The notes under the pieces: generated by a model
Seen by the model: only the letters and a program-made list of their open reading frames with translations
The model's database searches: none
Told to the model about the DNA's origin: nothing
Position numbers and translations under genes: made by a program
Source of the DNA: Bacteroidales bacterium UBA3764
GTDB lineage: Bacteria; Bacteroidota; Bacteroidia; Bacteroidales; UBA932
Assembly (NCBI GenBank): GCA_002371115.1
Contig: DFFY01000026.1
Location: 1-37,656 of the forward strand
Length of the DNA stretch: 37,656 nt
Direction: 5' to 3'
Shown here: positions 6,558 through 14,228 of the stretch, one piece after another
Position numbering within the stretch: position 1 is the first letter of the stretch
How the letters are laid out: the number at the start of each line of letters is the position of its first letter

Positions 6558-7680
6558 CGCTAATCACTACATCATACACCTTGGGCTCATGGCCGAACTT
6601 GGCGGCGAACTGCTCCTTGGCGGCCTTGATAAAGGCGTCATAAAGCTCTTCCTTCACCAGGTTGATGGTGCAGCCGCCGAAGCCGCCGCCCATGACGCGG
6701 GAACCGGTGACGTCGCACTTGCGGGCCAGCTTGTTCAGGAAGTCCAGCTCCTCGCAGGAGACCTCGTACAGGCGGCTGAGGCCGAAGTGGGTCTGGTACA
6801 TCATCTCGCCTACAGTCTCATAGTCGTCACGCTCCAGGGCGTCGCACACGTCCAGCACGCGCTGGACCTCGCCAATCACATATTCCGCGCGGATGAAGTC
6901 CTCCTCGGAGATTTTGTCACGGACCTCGTCCAGCCACACGCGCTTGGCGTCTGACAGGAAGTCCACGTCCGGATGGTTCTCCCGGATGGCCTTGGCGGCG
7001 CGCTCGCAGGACTCCCGGCGCTTGTTGTAGGCACTGGAAGCCAGTTCATGTTTTACGCAGGAGTCGATGAGCACCAGCTTGTAACCCTTGGGATGGAAGG
7101 GGAAGTACTTGTACTCGCCGGTTTTGCAGTTGAGGCGCATGAGGGCACCCTCCTTGCCAAAAACGGAAGCGAACTGGTCCATGATGCCGCACTTGACGCC
7201 GCAATAGTTGTGCTCCGTGCTTTGGCCGATTTTAGCCAGTTCAAACTTCTCTATGCCATTGCCATTGAGCTCATTGATGGCATAGGCAAACACGCTTTCC
7301 AGGGCGGCGGAAGAGCTGAGGCCAGCACCCAGGGGAACGTCTCCGGCGAACACGGCGTCAAAACCGGCCACCTTGCCGCCCCGCTTGAGGGTTTCCCGGC
7401 ACACGCCAAACACGTAGCAAGCCCAGGACTGCTTGGGTTTGTCCTCCTCCTTGAGGCCGAACTCCACATATTCATTAAAGTCGATGGAGAAAACCTTCAC
7501 CTTGTCCGTGCCATTGGGCTTGATTTGGGCCATGATGCCAAAATTGATGGCACCGGGGAACACGTAACCGCCGTTGTAGTCCGTGTGCTCGCCAATGAGG
7601 TTGATGCGGCCGGAGGACATAAAAAGTTCACCGCCCTCTCCAAAGAGTTCCTTGAATTTTGCTTGGATTTTCTGTTTCAT
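6535..7680 (-). CDS. galK: Galactokinase
   Basis: This 381-residue cytoplasmic GHMP kinase phosphorylates alpha-D-galactose at C1 with ATP, the first committed Leloir step. Residues 24-36 (GRINLIGEHTDYN) are the galactokinase signature with the catalytic Arg25. PLGAGLSSSAALE at 116-128 is the GHMP ATP-binding loop. GIMDQFASVFGKEG holds the catalytic base Asp168, and GGGFGGCTI near residue 330 is the third GHMP motif. Length is normal. It has its own TATATTTG box at 7721-7714 and shares its 3' end with the CpXC gene. The polysaccharide locus just upstream contains Glf, which uses UDP-galactose, so galactose salvage could feed the polymer; that link is inference. Confidence 0.96.
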   Translation of the reverse strand: MKQKIQAKFKELFGEGGELFMSSGRINLIGEHTDYNGGYVFPGAINFGIMAQIKPNGTDKVKVFSIDFNEYVEFGLKEEDKPKQSWACYVFGVCRETLKRGGKVAGFDAVFAGDVPLGAGLSSSAALESVFAYAINELNGNGIEKFELAKIGQSTEHNYCGVKCGIMDQFASVFGKEGALMRLNCKTGEYKYFPFHPKGYKLVLIDSCVKHELASSAYNKRRESCERAAKAIRENHPDVDFLSDAKRVWLDEVRDKISEEDFIRAEYVIGEVQRVLDVCDALERDDYETVGEMMYQTHFGLSRLYEVSCEELDFLNKLARKCDVTGSRVMGGGFGGCTINLVKEELYDAFIKAAKEQFAAKFGHEPKVYDVVISDGARKLQ

Positions 7681-7713
7681 ATGGGTTGTGTTTTGTGTTA
7701 TCGTTACGTCTTA

Positions 7714-7721
7714 CAAATATA
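7714..7721 (-). promoter_or_regulatory. -7 promoter box (TATATTTG) of galK
   Basis: The minus strand reads TATATTTG, an exact TAnnTTTG match, 33 bp ahead of the galK ATG. The region 19-21 bp further up falls in the REP-like repeat and lacks TTTG, so a separate promoter here is likely but not certain. Confidence 0.5.
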
Positions 7722-7728
7722 ACAATTT

Positions 7729-8811
7729 TTAATGAGATTCCTCGACTTCGCTCGGAATGACAAGGGGCACTTCGCTCGGAATGACAAGGGGCACTTTGCC
7801 CGGATCGCCCTTTTTGTCATTTCGACCGAGCGGAGCGAGTGGAGAAATCTCCAACCAAATGGGGCAATGGTCGGAGACGCCGCCAATGTAGCGGGGACCG
7901 GAGTACGTGCGGAGCGGCTTGCGGCCGGCATGGGTGCCATCGGCCGTCTGCAGAAAGGGGATGGAGACAATCTCCATACCCGCCGTCCGTACCGCACCGC
8001 TTACGAAAAACAGGTCGATAAGTTCCCACGCGCCGTCATACTTGATGGTGCCCAGGCCTTTTTGGTGGAGCGGTTCCGCCAGGTTGCGGAGGGTGGGTTC
8101 CAGGCGTTTGTACACGGGATTGGCCGGGGTGTCGTTGAAATCGCCCATCGCCACAATATATTCTGTACCAGCCGCTTGCAAGGAGTCCGCAAGTTGTTTG
8201 AGACGGTCCACGGCGATTTTCCGCCGGGGCTCCGATACCGCTGCACCGCCGTACTTGGAGGGATGGTGGTTCACCAGGAAGGCGACGGGCGTGCCGTCCG
8301 GCTGCACGAACTCCGAGAGCAGGATGTCCCGCGTGCGCAGGACAGTGGAATCGGCCCCGTATAAATGACAGGGCCTGGCATGCGTGAGCCGGAGCCGGGA
8401 GGTCCGGTAGAGTAGCGCCACATCTATCCCGCGCGGGTCCGGGGACTCGAAGTGAATGATTTTGTAATCCAGCTTGTGCAGGGCCGTGTTGTACAGGAGC
8501 CGCTGGAGGACCCGTTTGTTCTCCACCTCCGCCACGCCTATCACGTCCGGCAGGCCGCCCTTCTCCCCTGCCGTCCACAGGATGCCCTTGGCGATGGCCT
8601 GGCACTTGGTATTGAACTTCCTCCGGCTCCAATGCCGTTCCCCGAAGCTGCTGAACTCTGCGTCCGAGGTGCTGGTGGAGTCGTTCCGGTTGTCAAAGAA
8701 GTTCTCCAGGTTCCAGAACATCACCCGCAGGGTGTCTCTACCCTGACCGTGCAGTCCAAGCTGTCCAAACAGCCCAAGACACACCCCTATGGCCAACATC
8801 CATCCTCTCAT
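7729..8811 (-). CDS. Secreted endonuclease/exonuclease/phosphatase-fold protein
   Basis: This 360-residue protein starts at the ATG at 8811; a longer open frame to 8976 lies inside the upstream gene. Residues 1-26 (MRGWMLAIGVCLGLFGQ...) look like a signal peptide. The mature part has the EEP (DNase I-like) fold: VMFWNLENFF with the metal-contacting Asn, GVAEVENKRV with the catalytic Glu, VNHHPSKYGG, MGDFNDTP with the Asp-Asn pair, and SDHCPIWLEI with the terminal Asp-His. Such secreted EEP proteins in Bacteroidota may cut nucleic acids or phosphodiesters; the substrate is unknown. The end is odd: the last residues (about 20) are encoded by a REP-like repeat, including a tandem VPLVIPSE. It follows the initiating transferase by 14 bp, so it is probably in the same operon. 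Confidence 0.88.
   Translation of the reverse strand: MRGWMLAIGVCLGLFGQLGLHGQGRDTLRVMFWNLENFFDNRNDSTSTSDAEFSSFGERHWSRRKFNTKCQAIAKGILWTAGEKGGLPDVIGVAEVENKRVLQRLLYNTALHKLDYKIIHFESPDPRGIDVALLYRTSRLRLTHARPCHLYGADSTVLRTRDILLSEFVQPDGTPVAFLVNHHPSKYGGAAVSEPRRKIAVDRLKQLADSLQAAGTEYIVAMGDFNDTPANPVYKRLEPTLRNLAEPLHQKGLGTIKYDGAWELIDLFFVSGAVRTAGMEIVSIPFLQTADGTHAGRKPLRTYSGPRYIGGVSDHCPIWLEISPLAPLGRNDKKGDPGKVPLVIPSEVPLVIPSEVEESH
7745..7845. repeat. REP-like inverted repeat with a 24-bp tandem duplication
   Basis: ACTTCGCTCGGAATGACAAG-GGGC-type 24-nt units occur exactly twice, at 7745-7768 and 7769-7792. About 20 bp on, TTTGTCATTTCGACCGAGCG (from about 7812) is the inverted partner, giving a large stem-loop between galK and the EEP gene. 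The left half lies inside the 3' end of the EEP coding region, where the duplication is in frame. Confidence 0.8.
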
Positions 8812-8825
8812 GCCCCCAAGAAACG

Positions 8826-10196
8826 CTAATATGCCTGTTTGTCTCCTCGCAGGATCTGTGCAAGGGTCATGAACAAGATCCGTACATCCAGTTCGAGCGA
8901 CCAGTGCTCCACATACCAGATATCGTGACGCACCCGGTCCGCCATGGCTTCGGTTGTCCGGGTTTCTCCCCGGCATCCGTTCACCTGCGCCCAGCCGGTA
9001 ATGCCGGGCTTCACCATATGACGGACCAGGTATTCATCCACCATTTTCTTGTACATCTGCGTGTGCAGTTCCATGTGGGGACGAGGGCCGATAATGGACA
9101 TATCCCCCTTTAGCACATTGATGAATTGCGGGAGTTCATCGATGGAGGTGCGCCGCAGAAAATCGCCGAAACGGGTCTTCCGGGGGTCGTCGGCCGTTGC
9201 CTGGACCTTGTCGGAATCGGCATTCACCCGCATCGAGCGAAACTTGTACATCGTAAAAGGCTTGCCTTTGTAACCGGTGCGCCGTTGCCGGAAAAAGATG
9301 GGACCGGGAGAGCTGAGGGATGTGCCGATGGCCACAAAGCACCAGACAAAAGGAAACACGGTCACCAGGAACAAGAGGCTGAACAGGATGTCGAAAGCCC
9401 GTTTCAGGGCAGCATTGACGGGATTGGCAAGCGGTTCGTCCCGAAGCTTGATAATGGTCAGCGGCCCAAACTCGCCGAGAGACATCGAGCGGTGCGGGTA
9501 CCCGTCCATGTTGGGCACGTAAAAGAAATCAATGAACAGATTTTCGCAACTTCGGATGATCCGGTTGACGACCTGGCCCTTCAACGCAGGATTCAGGCTG
9601 CAGTACAGCTGATGCACCTTGTTGTTCGCTATGTAGTCTTCAACGGCTTCAAGGTCTTCTCCAAAACAGGCAACCAGCTTATAATCACCAAAATCGGGAT
9701 TTTCACGAAGCAGGTTTTCCATGTTGCGGGCATTCTCGTTGTCTCCCACTATCACCACATGGACTTTGTTCCTTCCGTGCCTGCGTGCAAAAAGAATCAG
9801 CGCGCGGAAAAGCAGGTGCCACACGCAAATAAACACCACCGCAAGCATGCCGTCGAAAAGGAAAAACAGCCCGGCAAAGCTCTGAAACAAGAAATTGATG
9901 GAGGCCGCCATGATGCCCAGGGTGAGCAGACACTGCAAAAACACCCGCCTTACCTGCATCTTCAGGGAATAATTCCTCTCGTACAGCTCCGACGGTATCA
10001 CAATCTTGGCAATGATGTATCCCACCACCAGGAAATACAGGCAGCGGTACCGCAGGAGAATCAGGTCCTGCGGATCGGTGAAGTGAAACACGCTGAGCAT
10101 CCACTTATAAACGCCCAGATGGATGATTAGATCCACGATGTACTCGGGCACATTATAGAACAGGAATTCCTTGGTATTAAATGTCTTGATGTTCAT
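8826..10196 (-). CDS. Undecaprenyl-phosphate sugar phosphotransferase (WcaJ/WbaP-type initiating enzyme)
   Basis: This 456-residue inner-membrane protein would transfer a sugar-1-phosphate from a UDP-sugar to undecaprenyl phosphate, the first step of repeat-unit assembly. The N-terminal third holds about four membrane helices, followed by a CoA-binding-like region (HVVIVGDNENARNM). The catalytic bacterial sugar-transferase domain covers the last 195 residues or so: the re-entrant helix with SSPGPIFFRQRRTGYKGKPF, MYKFRSM, the Asp-Glu pair in RRTSIDELPQFINVLKGDMS, IIGPRPH, and GITGWAQVNG. The ATG at 10196 is chosen because MNIKTFNTKEF is a natural start and gives only a 20-bp overlap with the preceding GT; the longer frame to 10250 would overlap 74 bp. 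The sugar used (Glc, Gal or other) cannot be told. Confidence 0.93.
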   Translation of the reverse strand: MNIKTFNTKEFLFYNVPEYIVDLIIHLGVYKWMLSVFHFTDPQDLILLRYRCLYFLVVGYIIAKIVIPSELYERNYSLKMQVRRVFLQCLLTLGIMAASINFLFQSFAGLFFLFDGMLAVVFICVWHLLFRALILFARRHGRNKVHVVIVGDNENARNMENLLRENPDFGDYKLVACFGEDLEAVEDYIANNKVHQLYCSLNPALKGQVVNRIIRSCENLFIDFFYVPNMDGYPHRSMSLGEFGPLTIIKLRDEPLANPVNAALKRAFDILFSLLFLVTVFPFVWCFVAIGTSLSSPGPIFFRQRRTGYKGKPFTMYKFRSMRVNADSDKVQATADDPRKTRFGDFLRRTSIDELPQFINVLKGDMSIIGPRPHMELHTQMYKKMVDEYLVRHMVKPGITGWAQVNGCRGETRTTEAMADRVRHDIWYVEHWSLELDVRILFMTLAQILRGDKQAY

Positions 10197-11256
10197 ATAC
10201 TTTATAGACTTGACCGGCGATTGCATCCCAGTCATATTTTCGCATGTCATATTCAGGCGCCTCCCTGCCGGAAAGAAGCGCCGTCAGTTTTTTCCGAAGC
10301 TCCGCAGTGTCTCCACAATGGAAATAATTCTCGGGAGACAGGCCGACCTCCAAATTGGCCGGGATGTCACTGACCAGCACCTTGTTGCCGTAGCTCATCG
10401 CCTCCAACAGGGCAATCGGAAGTCCTTCATGAGAAGATGGAAGCACATAGCAGGCGGCATGCGACAACAGCGCGTGGAGTTTTCTTCCCCTGATAAACCC
10501 TGTAAGGACTGCTCCAGCCGCCCTGGCGTCCGCTTTCAGCTTCCGGGAATAATCGTCTTCAAAATCGGCATCCCCGGCAAGCACAAGTCTATACCCCTCA
10601 ATCCCCTTGAAGGCGGCGACGAGGTCGTGCAAGCGCTTTTCCGGAACAAATCGGCACATGCCCAGCACATATTTTCCCGGTTCTATTCCAAGCTCTTCAA
10701 AGTATTCCGGATAATCACAGGCAAGCGGAGAAGGAACCCCGTTGTAGATGAGATGAACATGGTGGGTACGCCCGTATTTTTCTTTGACGATGTGCCGGAT
10801 TACTTCCGAAATCACAATCACGTCATCCGCATATTTCACCCCCATGCGCTCTCCCAGACGAAGCATGAAGCGCGCGGCCCCTCCCCACTTCTCCCTGTCA
10901 TAATCGGGGCCGTGATGCGTAAAGACCACCCTGAGCCCTCTCAGCTTTGCATAAGGGGCCAGAAGCGCAGGCCCTACGGCATGAATATGAACCCTGTCGG
11001 CATGTTCCTTTACCGCGTAATTGATTGCGCGGAACGTATGGACGATGGCTTCGAACGCCTTCTTCTTCGGGGCGGGGATATCCATGAGTTTCACGCCCTT
11101 CCATTCCGTTAGGGAATCCGACACATACGACTTCCGGCGGACCACCGTCACATCAAGGCCAAGCGCGGCCAGACGCGGAAAGAGCTGCTCGCAGTGCGTC
11201 TCCACTCCGCCCATAATATCTGGGATTCCCCTGGTGCCGGTAACTACTATTTTCAT
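10177..11256 (-). CDS. GT4-family glycosyltransferase with DUF1972-type N-terminus
   Basis: This 359-residue cytoplasmic retaining glycosyltransferase has the GT-B fold. MKIVVTGTRGIPDIMGGVETH is the typical DUF1972 start, with the 'GIPxxxGGVET' glycine loop. Near the C-terminus come GKYVLGMCRFVPEKRLHDLV and SSHEGLPIALLEAMSYG, the donor-binding 'EGxPxxxLEAM' motif of GT4. The ATG at 11256 is preferred over the longer frame since it begins the fold and forms an ATGA overlap (11253-11256) with the radical SAM gene. As it lies beside the initiating transferase gene it could add an early sugar; donor and acceptor are unknown. Confidence 0.9.
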   Translation of the reverse strand: MKIVVTGTRGIPDIMGGVETHCEQLFPRLAALGLDVTVVRRKSYVSDSLTEWKGVKLMDIPAPKKKAFEAIVHTFRAINYAVKEHADRVHIHAVGPALLAPYAKLRGLRVVFTHHGPDYDREKWGGAARFMLRLGERMGVKYADDVIVISEVIRHIVKEKYGRTHHVHLIYNGVPSPLACDYPEYFEELGIEPGKYVLGMCRFVPEKRLHDLVAAFKGIEGYRLVLAGDADFEDDYSRKLKADARAAGAVLTGFIRGRKLHALLSHAACYVLPSSHEGLPIALLEAMSYGNKVLVSDIPANLEVGLSPENYFHCGDTAELRKKLTALLSGREAPEYDMRKYDWDAIAGQVYKVYEHQDI

Positions 11257-12344
11257 TGCTTCAATCCATCCTTTGCCGTTGCGTCCATGTCGCATGTACT
11301 CAACGCATCAAGCTCCTCCTTTGTGACCTTTCCGTCGCGCAAGTCCCGCACTGCGGGAATCTCATACATGGAATACTTCTTTCCGGGCTTCAGTTTATGT
11401 CTGATCACCCAGCAGGCCGGTTTCCATATGTATTTATGCATCGCCGGGCTCACAGAGCCTATCATCCAGCACTGCCGGTCGCATTGACGCACGCATCCAC
11501 GCACCCTTTCCGCCTCGGGGCTGTTCCACAGGTCATCCCAATCCTGGTTGTTCAGGTTCCCCATCACCAGTTTATCCTTGGTGCCGTTGCAAGGCATGAC
11601 ATCTCCGTAAGGATCGACGAAGAAGGTGTCGAAACTCATGTCACAGGGCAACAGACGGGGCTGACCGTAGATGTAGTTGATAAGACCATGGTTAAAATAG
11701 GCCCTGAACCACTTCTTGGGGCTGTTGGACTTTAGAAGCTCATTCACCAGGCTTTCAAAGTTCCGGGCAACCATGGGACGGTCGTGGATGATGTTCTTCG
11801 CCTCCACGAAATAGAAGCTGTTGTGAAGGCTGGCCGTGGCAAATTCCATCCCCATCTCCTCGCTGATCTTATACAGAGGAACCAGGTCGGGGGCGTTCTT
11901 GTCCTGCACTGTCATCCCGAAGCCCACATCCTTCATTCCCATCTCCCGGAGTTTCTTAAGTGTCTGATAGCCACGCTTGAAACCGTTTTCGAGGCCGCGT
12001 ATCTCATTGTTGGTCTTCTCAAGCCCCTCGATGCTTATGCGGATGCCTATCTGCGGGAATTCCTTGCACAGGTCGATTATCCTGTCCGTGAAATAGCCGT
12101 TGGTGCTGATGACTATCCGGTCCGACAGCTTGTACAATTCCCGCACAATGTCTTTCAGATCCTCGCGGATAAACGGCTCCCCTCCCGTGATGTTGGTAAA
12201 ATACATCTTCGGAAGTTTCTTTATTGTCTCCACGCTGATTTCATCCTCCGGCCTGGAGGGCGCCTTATAACGATTGCACATCGTGCAACGCGCATTGCAG
12301 CGGTATGTGACTATTACGGTGCCGTTTAGTTTTTTGTTTGGCAT
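11253..12344 (-). CDS. Radical SAM enzyme with SPASM-type C-terminal cluster domain
   Basis: This 363-residue protein binds the SAM-cleaving [4Fe-4S] cluster through CNARCTMC (Cys16, Cys20, Cys23). TNITGGEPFIREDL (about 50-63) is the GGEP motif for SAM, and RIVISTNGYF and GIRISIEGLE are the barrel strands that follow. A C-terminal auxiliary domain has Cys234 (LPCDMSF), Cys252 (VMPCNG) and CVRQCDRQC (Cys284, 288, 292), like SPASM/twitch domains. The MGNLNNQDWDDLWNSPEA segment is typical of SPASM proteins. The family modifies peptides, sugars or cofactors by radical chemistry; SPASM proteins are sometimes found in polysaccharide loci, with no settled function. It is coupled to the GT4 gene (ATGA) and lies 12 bp after the ATP-grasp gene. 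Substrate unknown. Confidence 0.9.
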   Translation of the reverse strand: MPNKKLNGTVIVTYRCNARCTMCNRYKAPSRPEDEISVETIKKLPKMYFTNITGGEPFIREDLKDIVRELYKLSDRIVISTNGYFTDRIIDLCKEFPQIGIRISIEGLEKTNNEIRGLENGFKRGYQTLKKLREMGMKDVGFGMTVQDKNAPDLVPLYKISEEMGMEFATASLHNSFYFVEAKNIIHDRPMVARNFESLVNELLKSNSPKKWFRAYFNHGLINYIYGQPRLLPCDMSFDTFFVDPYGDVMPCNGTKDKLVMGNLNNQDWDDLWNSPEAERVRGCVRQCDRQCWMIGSVSPAMHKYIWKPACWVIRHKLKPGKKYSMYEIPAVRDLRDGKVTKEELDALSTCDMDATAKDGLKQ

Positions 12345-12356
12345 TGCTGATCTATA

Positions 12357-13274
12357 TTAATCCTTTTTATGTTCACCAGATTCCATGATTTTTATCAATT
12401 GGCCAAGTTCAATATCTTGCCGGAAATCTGCAAACGGCTGCATTCCGCCCCAGTCATAGAAAGTGAATTCCCCGAAATAAGGTTTCCCGCCGATTTCAAA
12501 GAAATCCACACGCACAAAGGGAAGTCCTGCACTGAGCCTGGCCGCCAGTTCTTTCATCAGGGCGAAACTCCGGGGTTTTTCGAATTCCGGTTCCATGCGC
12601 CGGAAGCCATGGTCGATGGCAACCGGATTGAAGTCCATGTCGTAGAAGTTCTCAAAGACGTCGTCGTTTTTTACGGTGATGTACATATAGCAGGGCACCC
12701 CGCCGAAACACCAGAACTTATAGTCCAGCAGGACACCTTCGTGCCCGTCATCCATGAATTTGTCCGCAAGCACCCTGGAGGGAATGTCCTTGTACACCCA
12801 CTCGCGCAAGGGTGAAAAGTAGTTTTGCCGGAGTTTCCGTCCAATCTGCCTGACAGCTTCGGCCCTATCAAAGGAAGCCTTGTCTCGGCAAAGGAAAACG
12901 CCCCCGCTGTCGTGAGTACATTTGAGCACAAAACGCTCGGGAAGGGCGTCGAAATCAATAGCTTCGGCTTTATCCCAAACACCCAGGCACGGAACCACAT
13001 ATTCTGCTCCGATGCGCTCCGACACAAATGCCTTCACCGCATATTTGTCGGCAAGACGCGAAAGCAGCGGATTGTGGTAATGGAGTTTCATCCAGTTGAG
13101 TTTTTCGTTGAAGCTCACCGGATTCTCCAGGTTAAGTTTCCTGCCGAAGCGAATCAGATACATCAGCTTCAAAAAAGCCTCGTCATCCTTAAAAAGGGGG
13201 GCAGTCCTTTTAAGGATACGGACCAGCATATCCCGCGGATGCGTTAAATAAAAGATAAGTTTAGACGGTTTCAT
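12357..13274 (-). CDS. TupA-like ATP-grasp family protein
   Basis: This 305-residue protein matches the TupA-like ATP-grasp group found in capsule and exopolysaccharide loci, in databases often labelled 'glycosyltransferase'. Its pattern is clear: NPVSFNEKLNWMKLHYHNPLLS, LADKYAVKAFVSERIG, YVVPCLGVWD, and RFVLKCTHDSGGVFLC, which contains the nucleotide-binding strand and glycine loop. Further on, DYKFWCFGG..YMYITV and the late FVRVDFFEIGGKPYFGEFTFYDWGG carry the acidic metal-binding residues (D-F-F ... E-F-T). ATP-grasp enzymes join carboxylates to amines or similar groups via acyl phosphates; TupA itself is tied to teichuronopeptide synthesis. A role here in adding an amino acid or peptide to the polymer is inference. 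It overlaps the upstream GT by 14 bp. Confidence 0.85.
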   Translation of the reverse strand: MKPSKLIFYLTHPRDMLVRILKRTAPLFKDDEAFLKLMYLIRFGRKLNLENPVSFNEKLNWMKLHYHNPLLSRLADKYAVKAFVSERIGAEYVVPCLGVWDKAEAIDFDALPERFVLKCTHDSGGVFLCRDKASFDRAEAVRQIGRKLRQNYFSPLREWVYKDIPSRVLADKFMDDGHEGVLLDYKFWCFGGVPCYMYITVKNDDVFENFYDMDFNPVAIDHGFRRMEPEFEKPRSFALMKELAARLSAGLPFVRVDFFEIGGKPYFGEFTFYDWGGMQPFADFRQDIELGQLIKIMESGEHKKD

Positions 13275-14208
13275 ACAGTTCCTTTAATTTTATCGCGACT
13301 TCTCGCATGCCATATCCTTTTGCAAGAAACAACTCCCGCCCCTTGAATGCATCGGCATTCCGCAGGCAGGCTTTCACGGCTCCAGCCAAAGCATTTGGCG
13401 TAAACTCACTAACCACATAGCAGCCGGGAATGTCTCCTATCATCTCCCGGACATTGCCGACATCGGTCGAAACAACCGGCACATTGCAGCACAGGCACTC
13501 TTTCACAGAATTCGGCGAACCCTCGAAATCACTGCTGATCATATGCAGATTGCAGGAATTAATATACGCGGGGACCCATTCCCTTGGGGTATTATAAAGT
13601 TCCAATGCCTCTATTTGCGGATATTCTTTTTTAAGGAGATTGATTGTCTCCATGAACCTGTCTTTCCGTTTTTGAGGCCGTCCGAGATGATTCGAATCCA
13701 TATACAGGACATAAATAGCATCTTCCTCCTTCAGTCCCAAAGATTTACGGCATTCAGTACGGTCCATAGGGACAAAATAATCTGCGTTGCAACCATTTGG
13801 CAGATAAACAGTCCTGCTGCGCTTGAGGTATTCCGAATCGTTTTTAATGATAATTCTGTTGAATAACAGATGAACCAGGCCGAAACAGTTGATTTTCCAT
13901 TCCCGGGTAGGATCATTCTGGTAAGAAACCACACACTTTTTGAACAAGGGCCAGAGAGTGCAAATACAAAGCAGGGCGGAAAGGACATGGTGGCAGTGAA
14001 TCACGTCATAATGCCCCCTAAGAATCTTCCACCAGATTACAGGGATATAAGTCAGGTACATCCATGTGCCCCTTCCTTTCCGGTTACAGTACAGTACGTC
14101 ACACTCCACCCCGAGAGCCTCAAGCGAGGCTACCTGCTCCTTGACAAAGATGCCAAAGATGGGATGGTCCCTGGTAGGATAGTTGGTTGTGATATGAAAG
14201 ACTCTCAT
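13261..14208 (-). CDS. GT4-family glycosyltransferase
   Basis: This 315-residue GT-B transferase starts MRVFHITTNYPTRDHPIFGIFVKEQ, a common N-terminal pattern for capsule GT4 enzymes. HYDVIHCHHVLSAL and CVVSYQNDP follow in the acceptor half. The donor half shows YLPNGCNADYF, LKEEDAIYVLYMDS, and SSDFEGSPNSVKECLCCNVPVVSTDVGN, the 'E-G-x-P-x-x-x-x-E' motif with the usual 'PVVSTDVG'. At 315 residues it is a little short for the family, but both halves are present. It lies directly after the inserted ATPase gene (20-bp gap), so it would need the ATPase's promoter or read-through from the main operon. Donor unknown. Confidence 0.88.
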   Translation of the reverse strand: MRVFHITTNYPTRDHPIFGIFVKEQVASLEALGVECDVLYCNRKGRGTWMYLTYIPVIWWKILRGHYDVIHCHHVLSALLCICTLWPLFKKCVVSYQNDPTREWKINCFGLVHLLFNRIIIKNDSEYLKRSRTVYLPNGCNADYFVPMDRTECRKSLGLKEEDAIYVLYMDSNHLGRPQKRKDRFMETINLLKKEYPQIEALELYNTPREWVPAYINSCNLHMISSDFEGSPNSVKECLCCNVPVVSTDVGNVREMIGDIPGCYVVSEFTPNALAGAVKACLRNADAFKGRELFLAKGYGMREVAIKLKELYETV

Positions 14209-14228
14209 AAAAATTGAAGTGCGGCGAC

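Noticed and set aside
7745..7792. 24-bp tandem repeats as CRISPR
   Set aside because: There are only two units with no spacers; they match a REP-like element also found at 3884-3900.
9126..10130. Plus-strand open frame of 334 codons opposite the initiating transferase
   Set aside because: It is antisense to a strongly supported sugar transferase and its product has no membrane or domain pattern.
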